This document shows, in pieces, positions 49,161 through 58,658 of a stretch of 64,000 nt of DNA; position 1 is the first letter of the stretch; each line of letters begins with the position of its first letter. The notes below the pieces were generated by a model, which was given only the letters and a program-made list of their open reading frames with translations, was not told the origin of the DNA and did not search any database. A program made the translations under genes and the position numbers. Source of the DNA: an uncultured Lachnospiraceae bacterium (GTDB lineage: Bacteria; Bacillota; Clostridia; Lachnospirales; Lachnospiraceae); contig URRW01000004.1 in NCBI GenBank assembly GCA_900550285.1, positions 1 to 64,000 of the forward strand, in the 5' to 3' direction.

Positions 49161-51605
49161 ATGGATACGATCAAAAAAACGCTGAATGAAAACTGGAAAT
49201 TCCATCTGGGGGACTGCGAGGCGGCATGGTACAAGGGCTATGACGATAAAAGCTGGCAGGAGGTAACGCTCCCCCACGACTGGTCGGTAAGCCTTCCCTT
49301 TGCAAAAGAAAATTCCAGCGGGACGGGGTATGTGTCCGGCGGTATCGGCTGGTACCGGATGCGGTTTTTCCTGCCGGAGGAGTACAGGGGAAAGAACGTG
49401 CGCCTGATTTTTGACGGCGTATATAAAAACAGTCAGGTGTGGTGCAACAGCTATTATCTGGGAAAGCGCCCGAACGGCTATGTGGGATTTTCCTATGATA
49501 TTACGCCCTTTGCCTGCTTTGGGGAGCAGGACAATGAGGTCAGCGTAAAGGTAACCCATACGGATCTGGCGGATTCCCGCTGGTTTACCGGCAGCGGCAT
49601 TACAAGAAGCGTGCATGTGGAAATCGCAGAGCCGGTGCACCCGGCGCAGGACGGGATCTTTTTTGAAGCGGTGCAGGCAGACGCAGACAGGGCAAGGCTC
49701 AGGGTAACGCAGGAGATCGTCAACGGCCTGGAACAGGATATAGAAACAGAGGTGCGCTGCGAGCTTCTGGATGCGGACGGGAACGTAGTCTGGGAGGCGG
49801 GCGAAACGGTATCCGTACAGAGCGCGCGCAGCGTGGAGGAGCAGGAGATAACAAGGGGGATCGCCCCGTCGGAGTATCCGGGCGCAAGGCTTGTGCTGGA
49901 AAAGGAGCTGGAAGCGCCGCATCTGTGGTCGGCAGAGGAGCCTTATCTGTATACCCTGCGCACAAAATACCGCGCAGGCGGCGGGGATTTTTACCGGGTC
50001 AGCGAAATTCCCACAGGGATCCGGAGCATTTGCTTTGACGCAGACCGGGGATTTTTCTTAAACGGGGAACCGATGAAAATAAAGGGCGTCTGCGTCCATC
50101 ACGACGGCGGCTGTCTGGGGGCGGCGATGACGAAGGAGGTATGGAGGCGCAGGCTTTTGACGCTGCGGGAATGCGGCTGCAATGCAATCCGGTGCAGCCA
50201 TAATCCCCATATGCCGGAGCTGTATGAGCTTTGCGATGAAATGGGCTTTCTGATGATGGACGAGGCGTTTGACGAATGGGAAAACCCGAAAAACAAGTGG
50301 TCGACAGGGCACAACGTCTATCCGCCCCGCCATCAGGGATATTTTGAGGATTTCCCCCAGTGGCACGAAGCGGATTTAAAGGCGATGGTGCGCCGGGACA
50401 GAAATCATCCGTCCGTGATCCTTTGGAGCATTGGAAATGAGATCGACTATCCGAACGATCCCTACTGCCATCCGATGTTTGAGACGATGACCGGAAACAA
50501 TGACGCAGACAAACCGGCGGCAGAGCGGACGTTTGATCCGGCAAAGCCAAACGCAGAGCGTCTGTCCGTGCTGGCGCGGCGGCTGGCGGGAATGGTGCGG
50601 CAGGAGGATCGGAGCCGTCCGGTCACGCTGGCGGCGGCATTTCCGGAGCTGTCCTCCCGGATCGGTTTTCTGGATGCGCTGGACGTGGCGGGCTATAATT
50701 ATAAAGAGCATCTTTATGAAGAGGATCACAGACGGTTCCCGAAGCTGCCCTTTTTAGGAAGTGAGAACGGACATGATTATGCAGCGTGGAAGGCGGTGCG
50801 GGACAACGATTATATCAGCGGACAGTTTTTGTGGACGGGGATCGACTATCTGGGCGAGGCGCAGGGCTGGCCTGTCCGCGGTTCCAAGGCGGGGCTTTTA
50901 ACGTGCGCGGGCGACAAAAAGGCGGAGTTTTACAAGCGCTGTTCCTTCTGGAAAAAAGAGCCGGTGCTGCATCTTTCCACAAGACCGGGAACGCTGGAAG
51001 AATACAAAAGCCGCAGGCGGTGGATCCCGTTTTCGGAAAGCTGGAATTATAAGGAGGGCGAGCCGGTCATCGTGCGGTGCGCATCCAACGCGCAGGAGGT
51101 CGTTTTGTATCAGGATGAAAAAGAGATCGGACGGCAGAAGGGCTGCAGCGAGGAAGGAACCTTTGATTTTGATGCGGTGTTTGCGGCAGGGACGCTTCGG
51201 GCAGAGGCATACGATGAAAACGGGAAGCTGGTGCGGACGGCAAAGCTTGCGACGTCGGGCAGAGCAGAAAAGCTGGTATGCCGCCTGTGGAAAGAGGAGG
51301 AAAGCGCAGATACAGGCAAGGCAGGCTACCTGCATCAGCTGCTGATCGAGCTGGAGGACCGGGACGGACGCCGGGCAGCGGCGGACGACCGCTGCGTTTG
51401 GGTGCAGGTATCCGGGGCAGGAGAGCTTGCGGGGCTGGAAAACGGCGACCTGTCGGATGTGTCCCCCTATAACAGCCCGTGCCGGGATACGTGGCAGGGA
51501 CGGCTGACCGTTTATGTGCGCCGCAGGGGAAAAGGACAGATCCGGGCTTTTATCAGGGCAAAGCTGGCGGGAGGCGTTTATGAGGATGAAATTACGATTG
51601 ATTGA
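49161..51605 (+). CDS. GH2 family beta-galactosidase-like glycoside hydrolase
   Basis: 814 aa. The sugar-binding domain starts LNENWKFHLGDCEAAW and LPHDWSVSLPF; TIM barrel with RCSHNPHMPELYELCDEMGFLMMDEAFDEW, acid/base Glu in WSIGNEIDYPND near 430 and nucleophile Glu in FLGSENGHDYAAW near 535; C-terminal DUF4982-like and Ig-type domains. Cytosolic (no signal peptide). Likely removes beta-galactose or related residues from arabinogalactan-type glycans along with GH51. Its end overlaps the MATE gene by 26 bases. Confidence 0.92.
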   Translation: MDTIKKTLNENWKFHLGDCEAAWYKGYDDKSWQEVTLPHDWSVSLPFAKENSSGTGYVSGGIGWYRMRFFLPEEYRGKNVRLIFDGVYKNSQVWCNSYYLGKRPNGYVGFSYDITPFACFGEQDNEVSVKVTHTDLADSRWFTGSGITRSVHVEIAEPVHPAQDGIFFEAVQADADRARLRVTQEIVNGLEQDIETEVRCELLDADGNVVWEAGETVSVQSARSVEEQEITRGIAPSEYPGARLVLEKELEAPHLWSAEEPYLYTLRTKYRAGGGDFYRVSEIPTGIRSICFDADRGFFLNGEPMKIKGVCVHHDGGCLGAAMTKEVWRRRLLTLRECGCNAIRCSHNPHMPELYELCDEMGFLMMDEAFDEWENPKNKWSTGHNVYPPRHQGYFEDFPQWHEADLKAMVRRDRNHPSVILWSIGNEIDYPNDPYCHPMFETMTGNNDADKPAAERTFDPAKPNAERLSVLARRLAGMVRQEDRSRPVTLAAAFPELSSRIGFLDALDVAGYNYKEHLYEEDHRRFPKLPFLGSENGHDYAAWKAVRDNDYISGQFLWTGIDYLGEAQGWPVRGSKAGLLTCAGDKKAEFYKRCSFWKKEPVLHLSTRPGTLEEYKSRRRWIPFSESWNYKEGEPVIVRCASNAQEVVLYQDEKEIGRQKGCSEEGTFDFDAVFAAGTLRAEAYDENGKLVRTAKLATSGRAEKLVCRLWKEEESADTGKAGYLHQLLIELEDRDGRRAAADDRCVWVQVSGAGELAGLENGDLSDVSPYNSPCRDTWQGRLTVYVRRRGKGQIRAFIRAKLAGGVYEDEITID

Positions 51606-52950
51606 CCGGGAAGTGACCTCGGTGGATACCCGGGAGGGGCGTCTGACGCTGTGGGCATTGTTTGTGCCGCTGTTTATCGAGCAGCTTTTGATGAACCTGA
51701 TGGGAACCGTAAACACGCTCGTGCTCGGGCATTATTCGGATGAGGCGGTGGCTGCGGTCGGGGCGGCAAATCAGGTGGTTTCGCTGGTGTTTACCTTTTA
51801 TGCGGTGATCAGCGGCGGGACGTCGATCGTGATCAGCCACCGGCTGGGAGCGGGAAAGAAAAAGGAAGCATCCGACGCAACGTTTACCTCCCTGTGCTTT
51901 TCGGCGGCGCTGAGCCTTGTGTGCAGCCTTGTGCTGGCAGCGTTTGCACAGCCGCTGATGAAGCTGCTGAATCTGCAGGGGGAAGTGCTTTCGATGGCGG
52001 TAAAATATTTTCAGATCGTCATCGGCTTTTCGGTAATGCAGGGCGTTATTTCGGCGGCGTCCGCGATCCTTAGAAGCTATGGGAAGCCGAAGCTTGCGGT
52101 GGGCGCTTCGGTCCTGATGAACGCAGTCAACGCGCTGTTGAATTATCTGGTGGTATTCCAGCCGGTCAGGCTGCCTGTTTCCGGCGCGGAAGGCATCGGG
52201 ATCGCAAACGTGATCGCCCATGCGGCGGCGATGGCAATGATCCTGATCTGCCTTTGGACGGCAAAGCTGGATCTGCGTTTTCATGAGAAAAACAAAAAAA
52301 CGCTGCGCTGCCTGCCGTCGATTTTAAAGGTCGGCGTGCCCGGCGGCGTCAGCAGCCTTTCTTATTCGCTTTCGCAGGTCGTTTCCACCTCTATTCTGGG
52401 GGTGCTCGGAACGGTGGCGCTGTCTGCAAAGGTGTACATTTCTTCCATTGTGTTTTACGTATATGTGGTCGGAATGGCGCTTGGGCTGTCTACGTCGATC
52501 CTGATGGGCTGGATGACGGGGGCGAAGGAATACGACAAGGCGTATCGTCTGAATCAGCAGGTATTGAAGCTGGCGGTGTCCTTAAACATCGTGCTCTCGG
52601 TTCTGTTGTTCCTCTTTTATAAACCGGTGCTGGGGCTGTTTACCCGGAATGCAGAGATCATCGGGATCGCGCGGACGGTTTTGTTCATTGATATTTTTGT
52701 GGAGATCGGCAGGGCGTTCAACCATGTGGAGGACAATTCCCTGCGCGGCGCAGGCGACGTAATGTTCCCGATGGTTGTGTCGGTCGTATCCTGCTGGCTG
52801 ATGAGCATTTTGTTTTCCTATATTCTGGGTATCAGGCTGGGATTGGGGCTTGCGGGCTGCTGGATCGCATTCATGCTGGACGAGCTTTTCCGGGGCTTAA
52901 GCTTCTGGAAGCGTTTCCGCTCAAAAAAATGGATGGAAAAGAAGGTGTGA
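51580..52950 (+). CDS. MATE family efflux transporter
   Basis: 456 aa, 12 transmembrane helices. Typical MatE repeats: PLFIEQLLMNLMGTVNTLVLGHYSDEAVAAVGAANQV and GGVSSLSYSLSQVVSTSILGVLG. ATG 51580 has GGGAGG five bases before it and lies inside the GH2 end. A sugar-enzyme neighbour is unusual for a drug exporter, so it may export a sugar-derived or toxic product, an inference. A terminator follows at 52957-52983. Confidence 0.9.
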   Translation: MRMKLRLIDREVTSVDTREGRLTLWALFVPLFIEQLLMNLMGTVNTLVLGHYSDEAVAAVGAANQVVSLVFTFYAVISGGTSIVISHRLGAGKKKEASDATFTSLCFSAALSLVCSLVLAAFAQPLMKLLNLQGEVLSMAVKYFQIVIGFSVMQGVISAASAILRSYGKPKLAVGASVLMNAVNALLNYLVVFQPVRLPVSGAEGIGIANVIAHAAAMAMILICLWTAKLDLRFHEKNKKTLRCLPSILKVGVPGGVSSLSYSLSQVVSTSILGVLGTVALSAKVYISSIVFYVYVVGMALGLSTSILMGWMTGAKEYDKAYRLNQQVLKLAVSLNIVLSVLLFLFYKPVLGLFTRNAEIIGIARTVLFIDIFVEIGRAFNHVEDNSLRGAGDVMFPMVVSVVSCWLMSILFSYILGIRLGLGLAGCWIAFMLDELFRGLSFWKRFRSKKWMEKKV

Positions 52951-52956
52951 GCTTTC

Positions 52957-52983
52957 AAAGGGTTTCTTCGGAGACCCTTTTTT
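52957..52983 (+). terminator. intrinsic terminator after the MATE gene
   Basis: AAAGGGTTTC-TTCG-GAGACCCTTT with a UUCG tetraloop and six T. Confidence 0.9.
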
Positions 52984-53065
52984 CTTGTGAATTAGGACGC
53001 AGATGCTGCAATCGTGAAAAGAACGCACAATTTAAAAAAGAGGGGATAGATTTTTTGCAATACCC

Positions 53066-53074
53066 TGTTATAAT
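53066..53074 (+). promoter_or_regulatory. extended -10 promoter of the UgpC-type importer
   Basis: TGTTATAAT (TG-n-TATAAT) at 53066-53074 about 70 bases before the ATPase. No good -35 is seen, so it may need an activator. Confidence 0.5.
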
Positions 53075-53142
53075 AATAACAATGAAAAAAACGTCCTGCC
53101 GGCGTTCAGGAAAGGCGCAGCGGGGGACACAGGGAGAAACAA

Positions 53143-54291
53143 ATGAAGATTGTATTGCAGAATCTTACGAAGAAATTCCCGGACCGGAATAAAAAAGCGC
53201 AGGGAGAGATCACGGCGGTGGGCGATTTTTCCTATGAGATCCCGGACGGGAAGCTGGTAAGCCTGCTGGGGCCATCCGGCTGCGGCAAGAGCACGACGTT
53301 AAACCTGATCTGCGGTCTGGAAAAACCGGACGGAGGCAAAGTTTTTTTCGGGGATCAGGACGTGACGAAGCTTGCGCCCGAAAAAAGGGGCGTAGGGATG
53401 GTGTTCCAGAACTACGCCCTCTATCCCCATCTGACGGTGCGCAAAAACATCCTGTTTCCGATGGAGAACCTGAAAGGAAAGGAAAAGCTTTCCAAAGAGG
53501 AGATGAACCGGCGCGCAGACGAGGCGGCAAAGCTTGTGCAGATCACAGAGCTGATGGACAGAAAGCCCGGCGAGCTTTCCGGCGGGCAGCAGCAGCGGGT
53601 GGCGATCGCGCGGGCGCTTGTCAAGACGCCGAACGTGCTTTTGTTAGACGAGCCGCTGTCGAATCTGGACGCGCGGCTGCGGCTTCAGACGCGGGAGGAG
53701 ATCCGCAGGATACAGCGGGAAACGAAGCTGACGACCGTTTTTGTGACGCACGACCAGGAGGAGGCGCTGAGCATTTCGGATCTGATCGTGGTCATGAAGG
53801 ACGGCGTTTTGCAGCAGACGGGAAAACCGCAGGAGGTATATGACAGCCCGGCAAACCTGTTTGTGGCGAAGTTTCTGGGAACACCCCCCATCAACCTGTT
53901 TGCCGGAAGGGTATCTAGCGGGAAGCTTTGGATCGGGGACGAGGCGGTGCTTGATGTGCAGGAGGCAGACGGGCAGGAGGTGACCGTCGGGATCCGTCCG
54001 GAAGGCTTTTTATTAAAGGAAAACGGCGCGCTCGGGTGCAGCTTAAACGGGGTCGAGGTGCTGGGAAGGGACATCAGCGTTGTGTGCTCCCATCCGGCTT
54101 GCAGCGAATCGGCGATCCGGGCGATCATCGATTCGGACAATCTGGTGGACACGCGCAGCCGCACGGTGTGCTTTGACTTAAAGCCGGAAAAGGTATTTTT
54201 ATTCGATCCCGTTACCGGAAAGCGCATCCTTATGGCAAACGGGGACAAAAAGGCAGAAGGCGCGGCAGCCGGGAGAGGGAGCGCGGTATGA
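53143..54291 (+). CDS. ABC transporter ATP-binding protein (UgpC/MsmX type)
   Basis: 382 aa. Walker A LGPSGCGKST near 40; signature LSGGQQQRVAIARAL near 146; Walker B LLLDEPLSNLDARLR; H-loop FVTHDQEE; C-terminal TOBE/MalK regulatory domain with IRPEGF. Its stop overlaps the permease start by four bases. Could also power the ATPase-less importer at 34975-38250, as MsmX does for several importers, an inference. Confidence 0.94.
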   Translation: MKIVLQNLTKKFPDRNKKAQGEITAVGDFSYEIPDGKLVSLLGPSGCGKSTTLNLICGLEKPDGGKVFFGDQDVTKLAPEKRGVGMVFQNYALYPHLTVRKNILFPMENLKGKEKLSKEEMNRRADEAAKLVQITELMDRKPGELSGGQQQRVAIARALVKTPNVLLLDEPLSNLDARLRLQTREEIRRIQRETKLTTVFVTHDQEEALSISDLIVVMKDGVLQQTGKPQEVYDSPANLFVAKFLGTPPINLFAGRVSSGKLWIGDEAVLDVQEADGQEVTVGIRPEGFLLKENGALGCSLNGVEVLGRDISVVCSHPACSESAIRAIIDSDNLVDTRSRTVCFDLKPEKVFLFDPVTGKRILMANGDKKAEGAAAGRGSAV

Positions 54292-55178
54292 AAAAAGAAA
54301 ATTGGAAGGCGCTTCTTTACCTGCTTCCGGCGCTTCTTTTTCTGGGGGCGTTTCTCGTATACCCCCTGATCGACGTGTTTATCTATTCGATGGAGGAAGG
54401 ATACAATTTCGCGTCCCAGACGTATTTTGGCACCGGGACGTACAACTATTCCTATGTGCTGCACGATCCGTATTTTCTGCAGGCGGTAAAAAACACCTTT
54501 TTGCTGGTGATCATCACGGTCCCGGTTTCCACGGGGCTGGCGCTTTTGATCTCTTTGGGGCTTTCCTCCATCAGGAAGCTGCAGGAGCTGTTCCAGACGA
54601 TCTATTTTCTGCCCTATGTGACCAATACGCTGGCGGTGGGGCTTGTGTTCATGATCCTGTTCCAGAAAACGGAATATACGGACGGGCTGGTAAACCTGAT
54701 GCTGCAATGGTTCGGCGCAGGCCCGGTGGATTTTATCGACGGCCCTTACTGGGCGAAGATGTTCGTGCTCTGCTTTTATACGGTGTGGGTGGTGCTGCCT
54801 TTTAAGATCCTGATCCTGACGAGCGCGCTGGCGTCCGTGAACCGGGATTATTACAAGGCGGCAAAGGTGGACGGGACGCCCGGCTGGCGGATTTTTTATA
54901 AGATTACACTGCCCATGATCTCACCGATGCTGTTTTATCTGGTCATCACGGGATTTATCGGGGCGTTTAAGGCATACAGCGACGCGGTGGCGCTGTTTGG
55001 CACGGACTTAAACGCGGCGGGCATGAATACGATCGTGGGCTATGTTTACGACATGCTTTACGGGGACAGCGGCGGCTTCCCGTCCTATGCGTCGGCGGCT
55101 GCGGTGATTTTGTTTGTCATCGTCCTGACGATCACCTGCATCAATCTGCTGGTGAGCAAAAAACACGTTCATTACTGA
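54288..55178 (+). CDS. sugar/glycerol-3-phosphate ABC transporter permease (UgpA-like)
   Basis: 296 aa, six helices; EAA loop YYKAAKVDGTPGWRIFYKITLPM near residue 195. ATGA overlap with the upstream ATPase gene. AGAGGGAG-like site precedes it. Confidence 0.92.
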   Translation: MKKENWKALLYLLPALLFLGAFLVYPLIDVFIYSMEEGYNFASQTYFGTGTYNYSYVLHDPYFLQAVKNTFLLVIITVPVSTGLALLISLGLSSIRKLQELFQTIYFLPYVTNTLAVGLVFMILFQKTEYTDGLVNLMLQWFGAGPVDFIDGPYWAKMFVLCFYTVWVVLPFKILILTSALASVNRDYYKAAKVDGTPGWRIFYKITLPMISPMLFYLVITGFIGAFKAYSDAVALFGTDLNAAGMNTIVGYVYDMLYGDSGGFPSYASAAAVILFVIVLTITCINLLVSKKHVHY

Positions 55179-55188
55179 GAGGTCCGCT

Positions 55189-56064
55189 ATGGAAAAGCAA
55201 ATGGATTTTGCCAAAATTGAAAAAAATGAGAGGATCCGGCGCAGGATCGGGAAGGCGCTCACTTATACGGGGCTGACGGTCTGGGCGCTGATCGTGCTCT
55301 TTCCTTTTTACTGGATGGTCTTAACGTCCGTCAAAAGCTACGGAAGCTATAATGCGGAGCATGTGCCGCGCTTTTTTACCCTGTCGCCCACGCTGGAAAA
55401 CTATGTGTCGGCGTTTACGGCAGTTCCGCTCGGAAGGTATCTGCTCAATACGCTGCTCTTTACGGTCGTTACCACGGCGCTGATGGTAGCCGTAAGCACG
55501 CTGGCGGCGTATGCCTTTGCGCGGCTGGAATGGAAAGGAAAAAATCTGGTGTTCACGCTGTTTTTGTCGATGATGATGATTCCGGCGGAGCTGGTTGTGA
55601 TCACCAATTTTGCGACGGTTACGAGCTGGGATTTAAGAAACAGCTTTGCAGGGCTGATCCTGCCCTCGGTCACGTCGGTTTTTTATATTTACCTGTTAAA
55701 GGAGAACTTTGAGCAGGTTCCGGACGAACTGTACCGGGCGGCAAAGGTGGACGGGACGTCCGACTTAAAATATCTGTTCAAGGTAATGATCCCGATCTGC
55801 AGGCCGACGCTTGTGACGATCACGATCTTAAAAATGATCGAGTGCTGGAATTCCTATGTGTGGCCGAGGCTGGTTACGGACGACCCGCTGTACTATCTTG
55901 TATCCAACGGCATTCAGGAAATCCGGGAAAACGGTTTCGGGCGTGAAAATATCCCGGCGATGATGGCGGCGGTGGTAGTGATCAGCGTGCCGCTGATCGT
56001 ACTGTTTCTGGTGTTCCGCAAAAAGATCATGGCGGGCGTGTCCCGGGGAGGAATCAAAGGATGA
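55189..56064 (+). CDS. sugar/glycerol-3-phosphate ABC transporter permease (UgpE-like)
   Basis: 291 aa, six helices; EAA loop LYRAAKVDGTSDLKYLFKVMIPI near residue 183. Follows the first permease by 10 bases, with GAGAGGT upstream. Overlaps the binding protein gene by four bases. Confidence 0.92.
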   Translation: MEKQMDFAKIEKNERIRRRIGKALTYTGLTVWALIVLFPFYWMVLTSVKSYGSYNAEHVPRFFTLSPTLENYVSAFTAVPLGRYLLNTLLFTVVTTALMVAVSTLAAYAFARLEWKGKNLVFTLFLSMMMIPAELVVITNFATVTSWDLRNSFAGLILPSVTSVFYIYLLKENFEQVPDELYRAAKVDGTSDLKYLFKVMIPICRPTLVTITILKMIECWNSYVWPRLVTDDPLYYLVSNGIQEIRENGFGRENIPAMMAAVVVISVPLIVLFLVFRKKIMAGVSRGGIKG

Positions 56065-57656
56065 GACATTGCTGGGCAAAAACGGCGGCAGGGCTGCTGG
56101 CTTCGTGCCTGCTTCTGGCAGGCTGCCATGGCTCTAAGGAGACAGCCGGGTTTTCGGTGCCGGAACAGTTTGACGGACAAAAGCAGTACGAGCTGACGTT
56201 TTGGGCAAAAAATGACACGAACAAGCGCCAGACCGATATTTATAAGCAGGCGATCGCGGATTTTGAAAAGCTGTATCCGAACATTACCGTGAACCTGCGG
56301 CTGTATACCGATTACGGCAAGATATACAACGACGTTATCACAAATATTTCCACCCAGACGACGCCGAATATCTGCATTACCTATCCGGACCATATCGCGA
56401 CATATCTGACCGGAAGCAACGTGGTCGTGCCGCTGGATAGGCTGTTTGAGCATGAAAAGTACGGCCTTGGCGGCAGCGAGGTCGCTTTTGACGCGCCCAC
56501 AAAAGAGGAGATCATCCCACAGTTTCTGGAGGAATGCTCGATCGGCGGACATTATTATGCCGTTCCCTACATGCGCTCCACGGAAGCCTGCTATATCAAC
56601 AAAACCTATGTGGAGAAGCTGGGATATGAAGTGCCGGACGTCCTGACATGGGATTTTATCTGGGAGGTATCTGAGGCTGCCGCCAAAAAAAATGCGGACG
56701 GGACGTATGCGCTGAACGGGCAGGAGGTCATGATCCCGTTTATTTATAAATCCACGGACAACATGATGATCCAGATGCTTCGGCAAAAAGGCGCGGGCTA
56801 TTCTTCTCCCAACGGGAAGGTGGAGATTTTTAACGACACGACAAAGGAGATCCTTTATACGGTGTCGGAGCATGTAAAATCCGGGGCGTTTTCTACCTTT
56901 AAGATTTCCAGCTATCCCGCCAATTTCATGAATGCGGGGCAGTGCGTGTTCGCGGTGGATTCCACGGCGGGGGCGACCTGGATGGGAACGGACGCGCCGC
57001 TTTCCGACATCAGTGAGGACGCTTTGGTGGAGTTTGAAACGGCGGTGCGCCCGATCCCGCAGTTTGACCCGGAGCATCCGCAGATGATTTCGCAGGGGCC
57101 GTCGGTCTGCATTTTCAACAAGGAAGACCCGCAGGAGGTTCTGGCTTCGTGGCTGTTTGTGCAGTATCTTTTGTCCGATCAGGTGCAGGTTGCCTATGCG
57201 GAGACAGAAGGGTATGTGCCCGTGACGAAAAAGGCGCAGGAATCCGCAGAGTATCAGGATTATCTCAGCCGCGAGGGAGAGGATAACGAAAACTATTACG
57301 ACGTAAAGATCAAGGCGTCCAAGCTTCTTTTGGAGCACGCGGACGATACCTTTATCACGCCGGTATTTAACGGCTCGGCTTCCCTGCGAGACGCGGCGGG
57401 ACAGCTGATCGAGAGTACGGCAAAATCGACGCGGCGCAAGGAAACGGTGGACGAGGCGTATATGGAAAAGCTGTTTGCAGACGTTTCCTCCTTGAACCAT
57501 CTGGACGAGTACGGCGCGGACGCCTCCAAAAAGGCGGAGCTTGGGCCGCTTCCGCTTGGGGCGAAGCTCCTTCTTTCGGGGATCGGGGCAGCCTGGGCGG
57601 GCATTTTTGCAGCGCTGATCGTAAAATGTGTGAAAAAAAGAAAAAGAAACCATTGA
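56061..57656 (+). CDS. extracellular solute-binding protein with extra C-terminal membrane helix
   Basis: 531 aa. Signal with lipobox LLLAGCHG (Cys near 20), family 1 SBP domain (LTFWAKNDTNKRQTDIYKQAIADFEKLYPNITV; AVPYMRSTEACYINKTYVEKLGY), and a C-terminal hydrophobic segment LLLSGIGAAWAGIFAALIV with a KKRKRN basic tail (about 500-531). An SBP anchored at both ends is unusual; the last helix would tether it beside the permeases. Last gene of the operon. Confidence 0.85.
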   Translation: MRHCWAKTAAGLLASCLLLAGCHGSKETAGFSVPEQFDGQKQYELTFWAKNDTNKRQTDIYKQAIADFEKLYPNITVNLRLYTDYGKIYNDVITNISTQTTPNICITYPDHIATYLTGSNVVVPLDRLFEHEKYGLGGSEVAFDAPTKEEIIPQFLEECSIGGHYYAVPYMRSTEACYINKTYVEKLGYEVPDVLTWDFIWEVSEAAAKKNADGTYALNGQEVMIPFIYKSTDNMMIQMLRQKGAGYSSPNGKVEIFNDTTKEILYTVSEHVKSGAFSTFKISSYPANFMNAGQCVFAVDSTAGATWMGTDAPLSDISEDALVEFETAVRPIPQFDPEHPQMISQGPSVCIFNKEDPQEVLASWLFVQYLLSDQVQVAYAETEGYVPVTKKAQESAEYQDYLSREGEDNENYYDVKIKASKLLLEHADDTFITPVFNGSASLRDAAGQLIESTAKSTRRKETVDEAYMEKLFADVSSLNHLDEYGADASKKAELGPLPLGAKLLLSGIGAAWAGIFAALIVKCVKKRKRNH

Positions 57657-57680
57657 TTATCTGGATTTTTACGTTATAAT
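57653..57680 (+). promoter_or_regulatory. promoter of the Ser/Thr/Ala-rich lipoprotein
   Basis: TTGATT (57653-57658), a 16-base spacer, TATAAT (57675-57680), beginning in the stop of the SBP gene. Confidence 0.65.
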
Positions 57681-57725
57681 GGGAATTGCTGTAAAACATT
57701 GTATCCATTACAAAGGAGAGAAATT

Positions 57726-58589
57726 ATGAAAAAGATGTTAGCACTGGTTCTGACCCTTTCCATGACGGCAGCGATGGCTGGCTGCGGCGCGGCAGAGCCC
57801 ACAGAGACAACGGCAGTTGAGAGCAGCGCGGCAGCAGAGAGCACGGCTGCGGCTGAAAGCACAGCGGCAGCAGAGAGCACCGCAGCAGAGACGGAAAGCA
57901 CTGCGGCAGAGACAGAGACTGCAGGCACGGAGGCTGCTGCAGGCGAAGTGATGAGCTATGAAGAGTACATGGCAGCAGAGCTGGATACCCAGGTTGTTGT
58001 AGAAACCTATGTGCAGGCAAAGCAGTCCTGGTGGGAGGATAAGGCTACCGTTTATACACAGGATCAGGACGGCGCATACTTTGTATACGACATGGCATGC
58101 TCCGAAGAGGATTATGAGAAGCTTGTTCCCGGCACGAAGATCCGCGTGACAGGCTACAAGGCAGAGTGGTCCGGCGAAGTGGAGATCATGGACGGGACAT
58201 TTGAGTTCGTAGAGGGCGGCGACGAGTATATCGCAGAGCCTGTAGATGTGACAGAGCTTCTGGGAACAGAGGAGCTGATCGGACATCAGAACCAGCTCGT
58301 TACGTTTACGGACCTGACCGTAGAGGCGTCTCAGGATGCGGACGGCAACGAGGCGGTTTATCTGTACAACTGGGACGGCTCCGGCACGGACGGCGACGAC
58401 TTATACTTTAACGTCTCCGCAAACGGCGAGACATACACCTTCCTGGTAGAGTCCTATCTGTGCGACGGCTCCAGCGAGGTATATCAGGCGGTGAAGAACT
58501 TAAAGGTCGGCGACACCATCGACGCAGAGGGCTTCCTGTACTGGTACGAGGGCGTAAATCCCCACATCACATCCGTAACGGTAAAATAA
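57726..58589 (+). CDS. lipoprotein with repetitive linker and OB-fold-like domain
   Basis: 287 aa. Signal with lipobox AMAGCGAA (Cys near 19), then a Glu-Ser-Thr-Ala linker made of repeats of ESTAAA (about 28-75), then a globular domain of acidic beta strands (VTGYKAEWSGEVEIMDG; VTFTDLTVEAS; VGDTIDAEGFLYW), resembling tOB-fold/DUF4859-like nucleic-acid or sugar-binding extracellular domains. Ligand unknown. AAAGGAG precedes ATG 57726. The repeats make it prone to length change. Confidence 0.75.
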   Translation: MKKMLALVLTLSMTAAMAGCGAAEPTETTAVESSAAAESTAAAESTAAAESTAAETESTAAETETAGTEAAAGEVMSYEEYMAAELDTQVVVETYVQAKQSWWEDKATVYTQDQDGAYFVYDMACSEEDYEKLVPGTKIRVTGYKAEWSGEVEIMDGTFEFVEGGDEYIAEPVDVTELLGTEELIGHQNQLVTFTDLTVEASQDADGNEAVYLYNWDGSGTDGDDLYFNVSANGETYTFLVESYLCDGSSEVYQAVKNLKVGDTIDAEGFLYWYEGVNPHITSVTVK

Positions 58590-58623
58590 AACAGTCCGGG
58601 ACGGCTGTCATAAAAATACAAAA

Positions 58624-58657
58624 GCCGGCGCGCCTTCCGAAAGGGGGCGCGCTTTTT
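58624..58657 (+). terminator. intrinsic terminator after the lipoprotein gene
   Basis: GCGCGCC pairs with GGCGCGC (11-base loop), followed by five T. Confidence 0.75.
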
Positions 58658-58658
58658 A

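Noticed and set aside
55914..57653. 579-codon open frame on the - strand opposite the solute-binding protein gene
   Set aside because: Translation is rich in Arg, His and Leu with no domain, no ribosome binding site, and lies entirely over a gene with clear motifs; it is a by-product of G+C-rich third positions.
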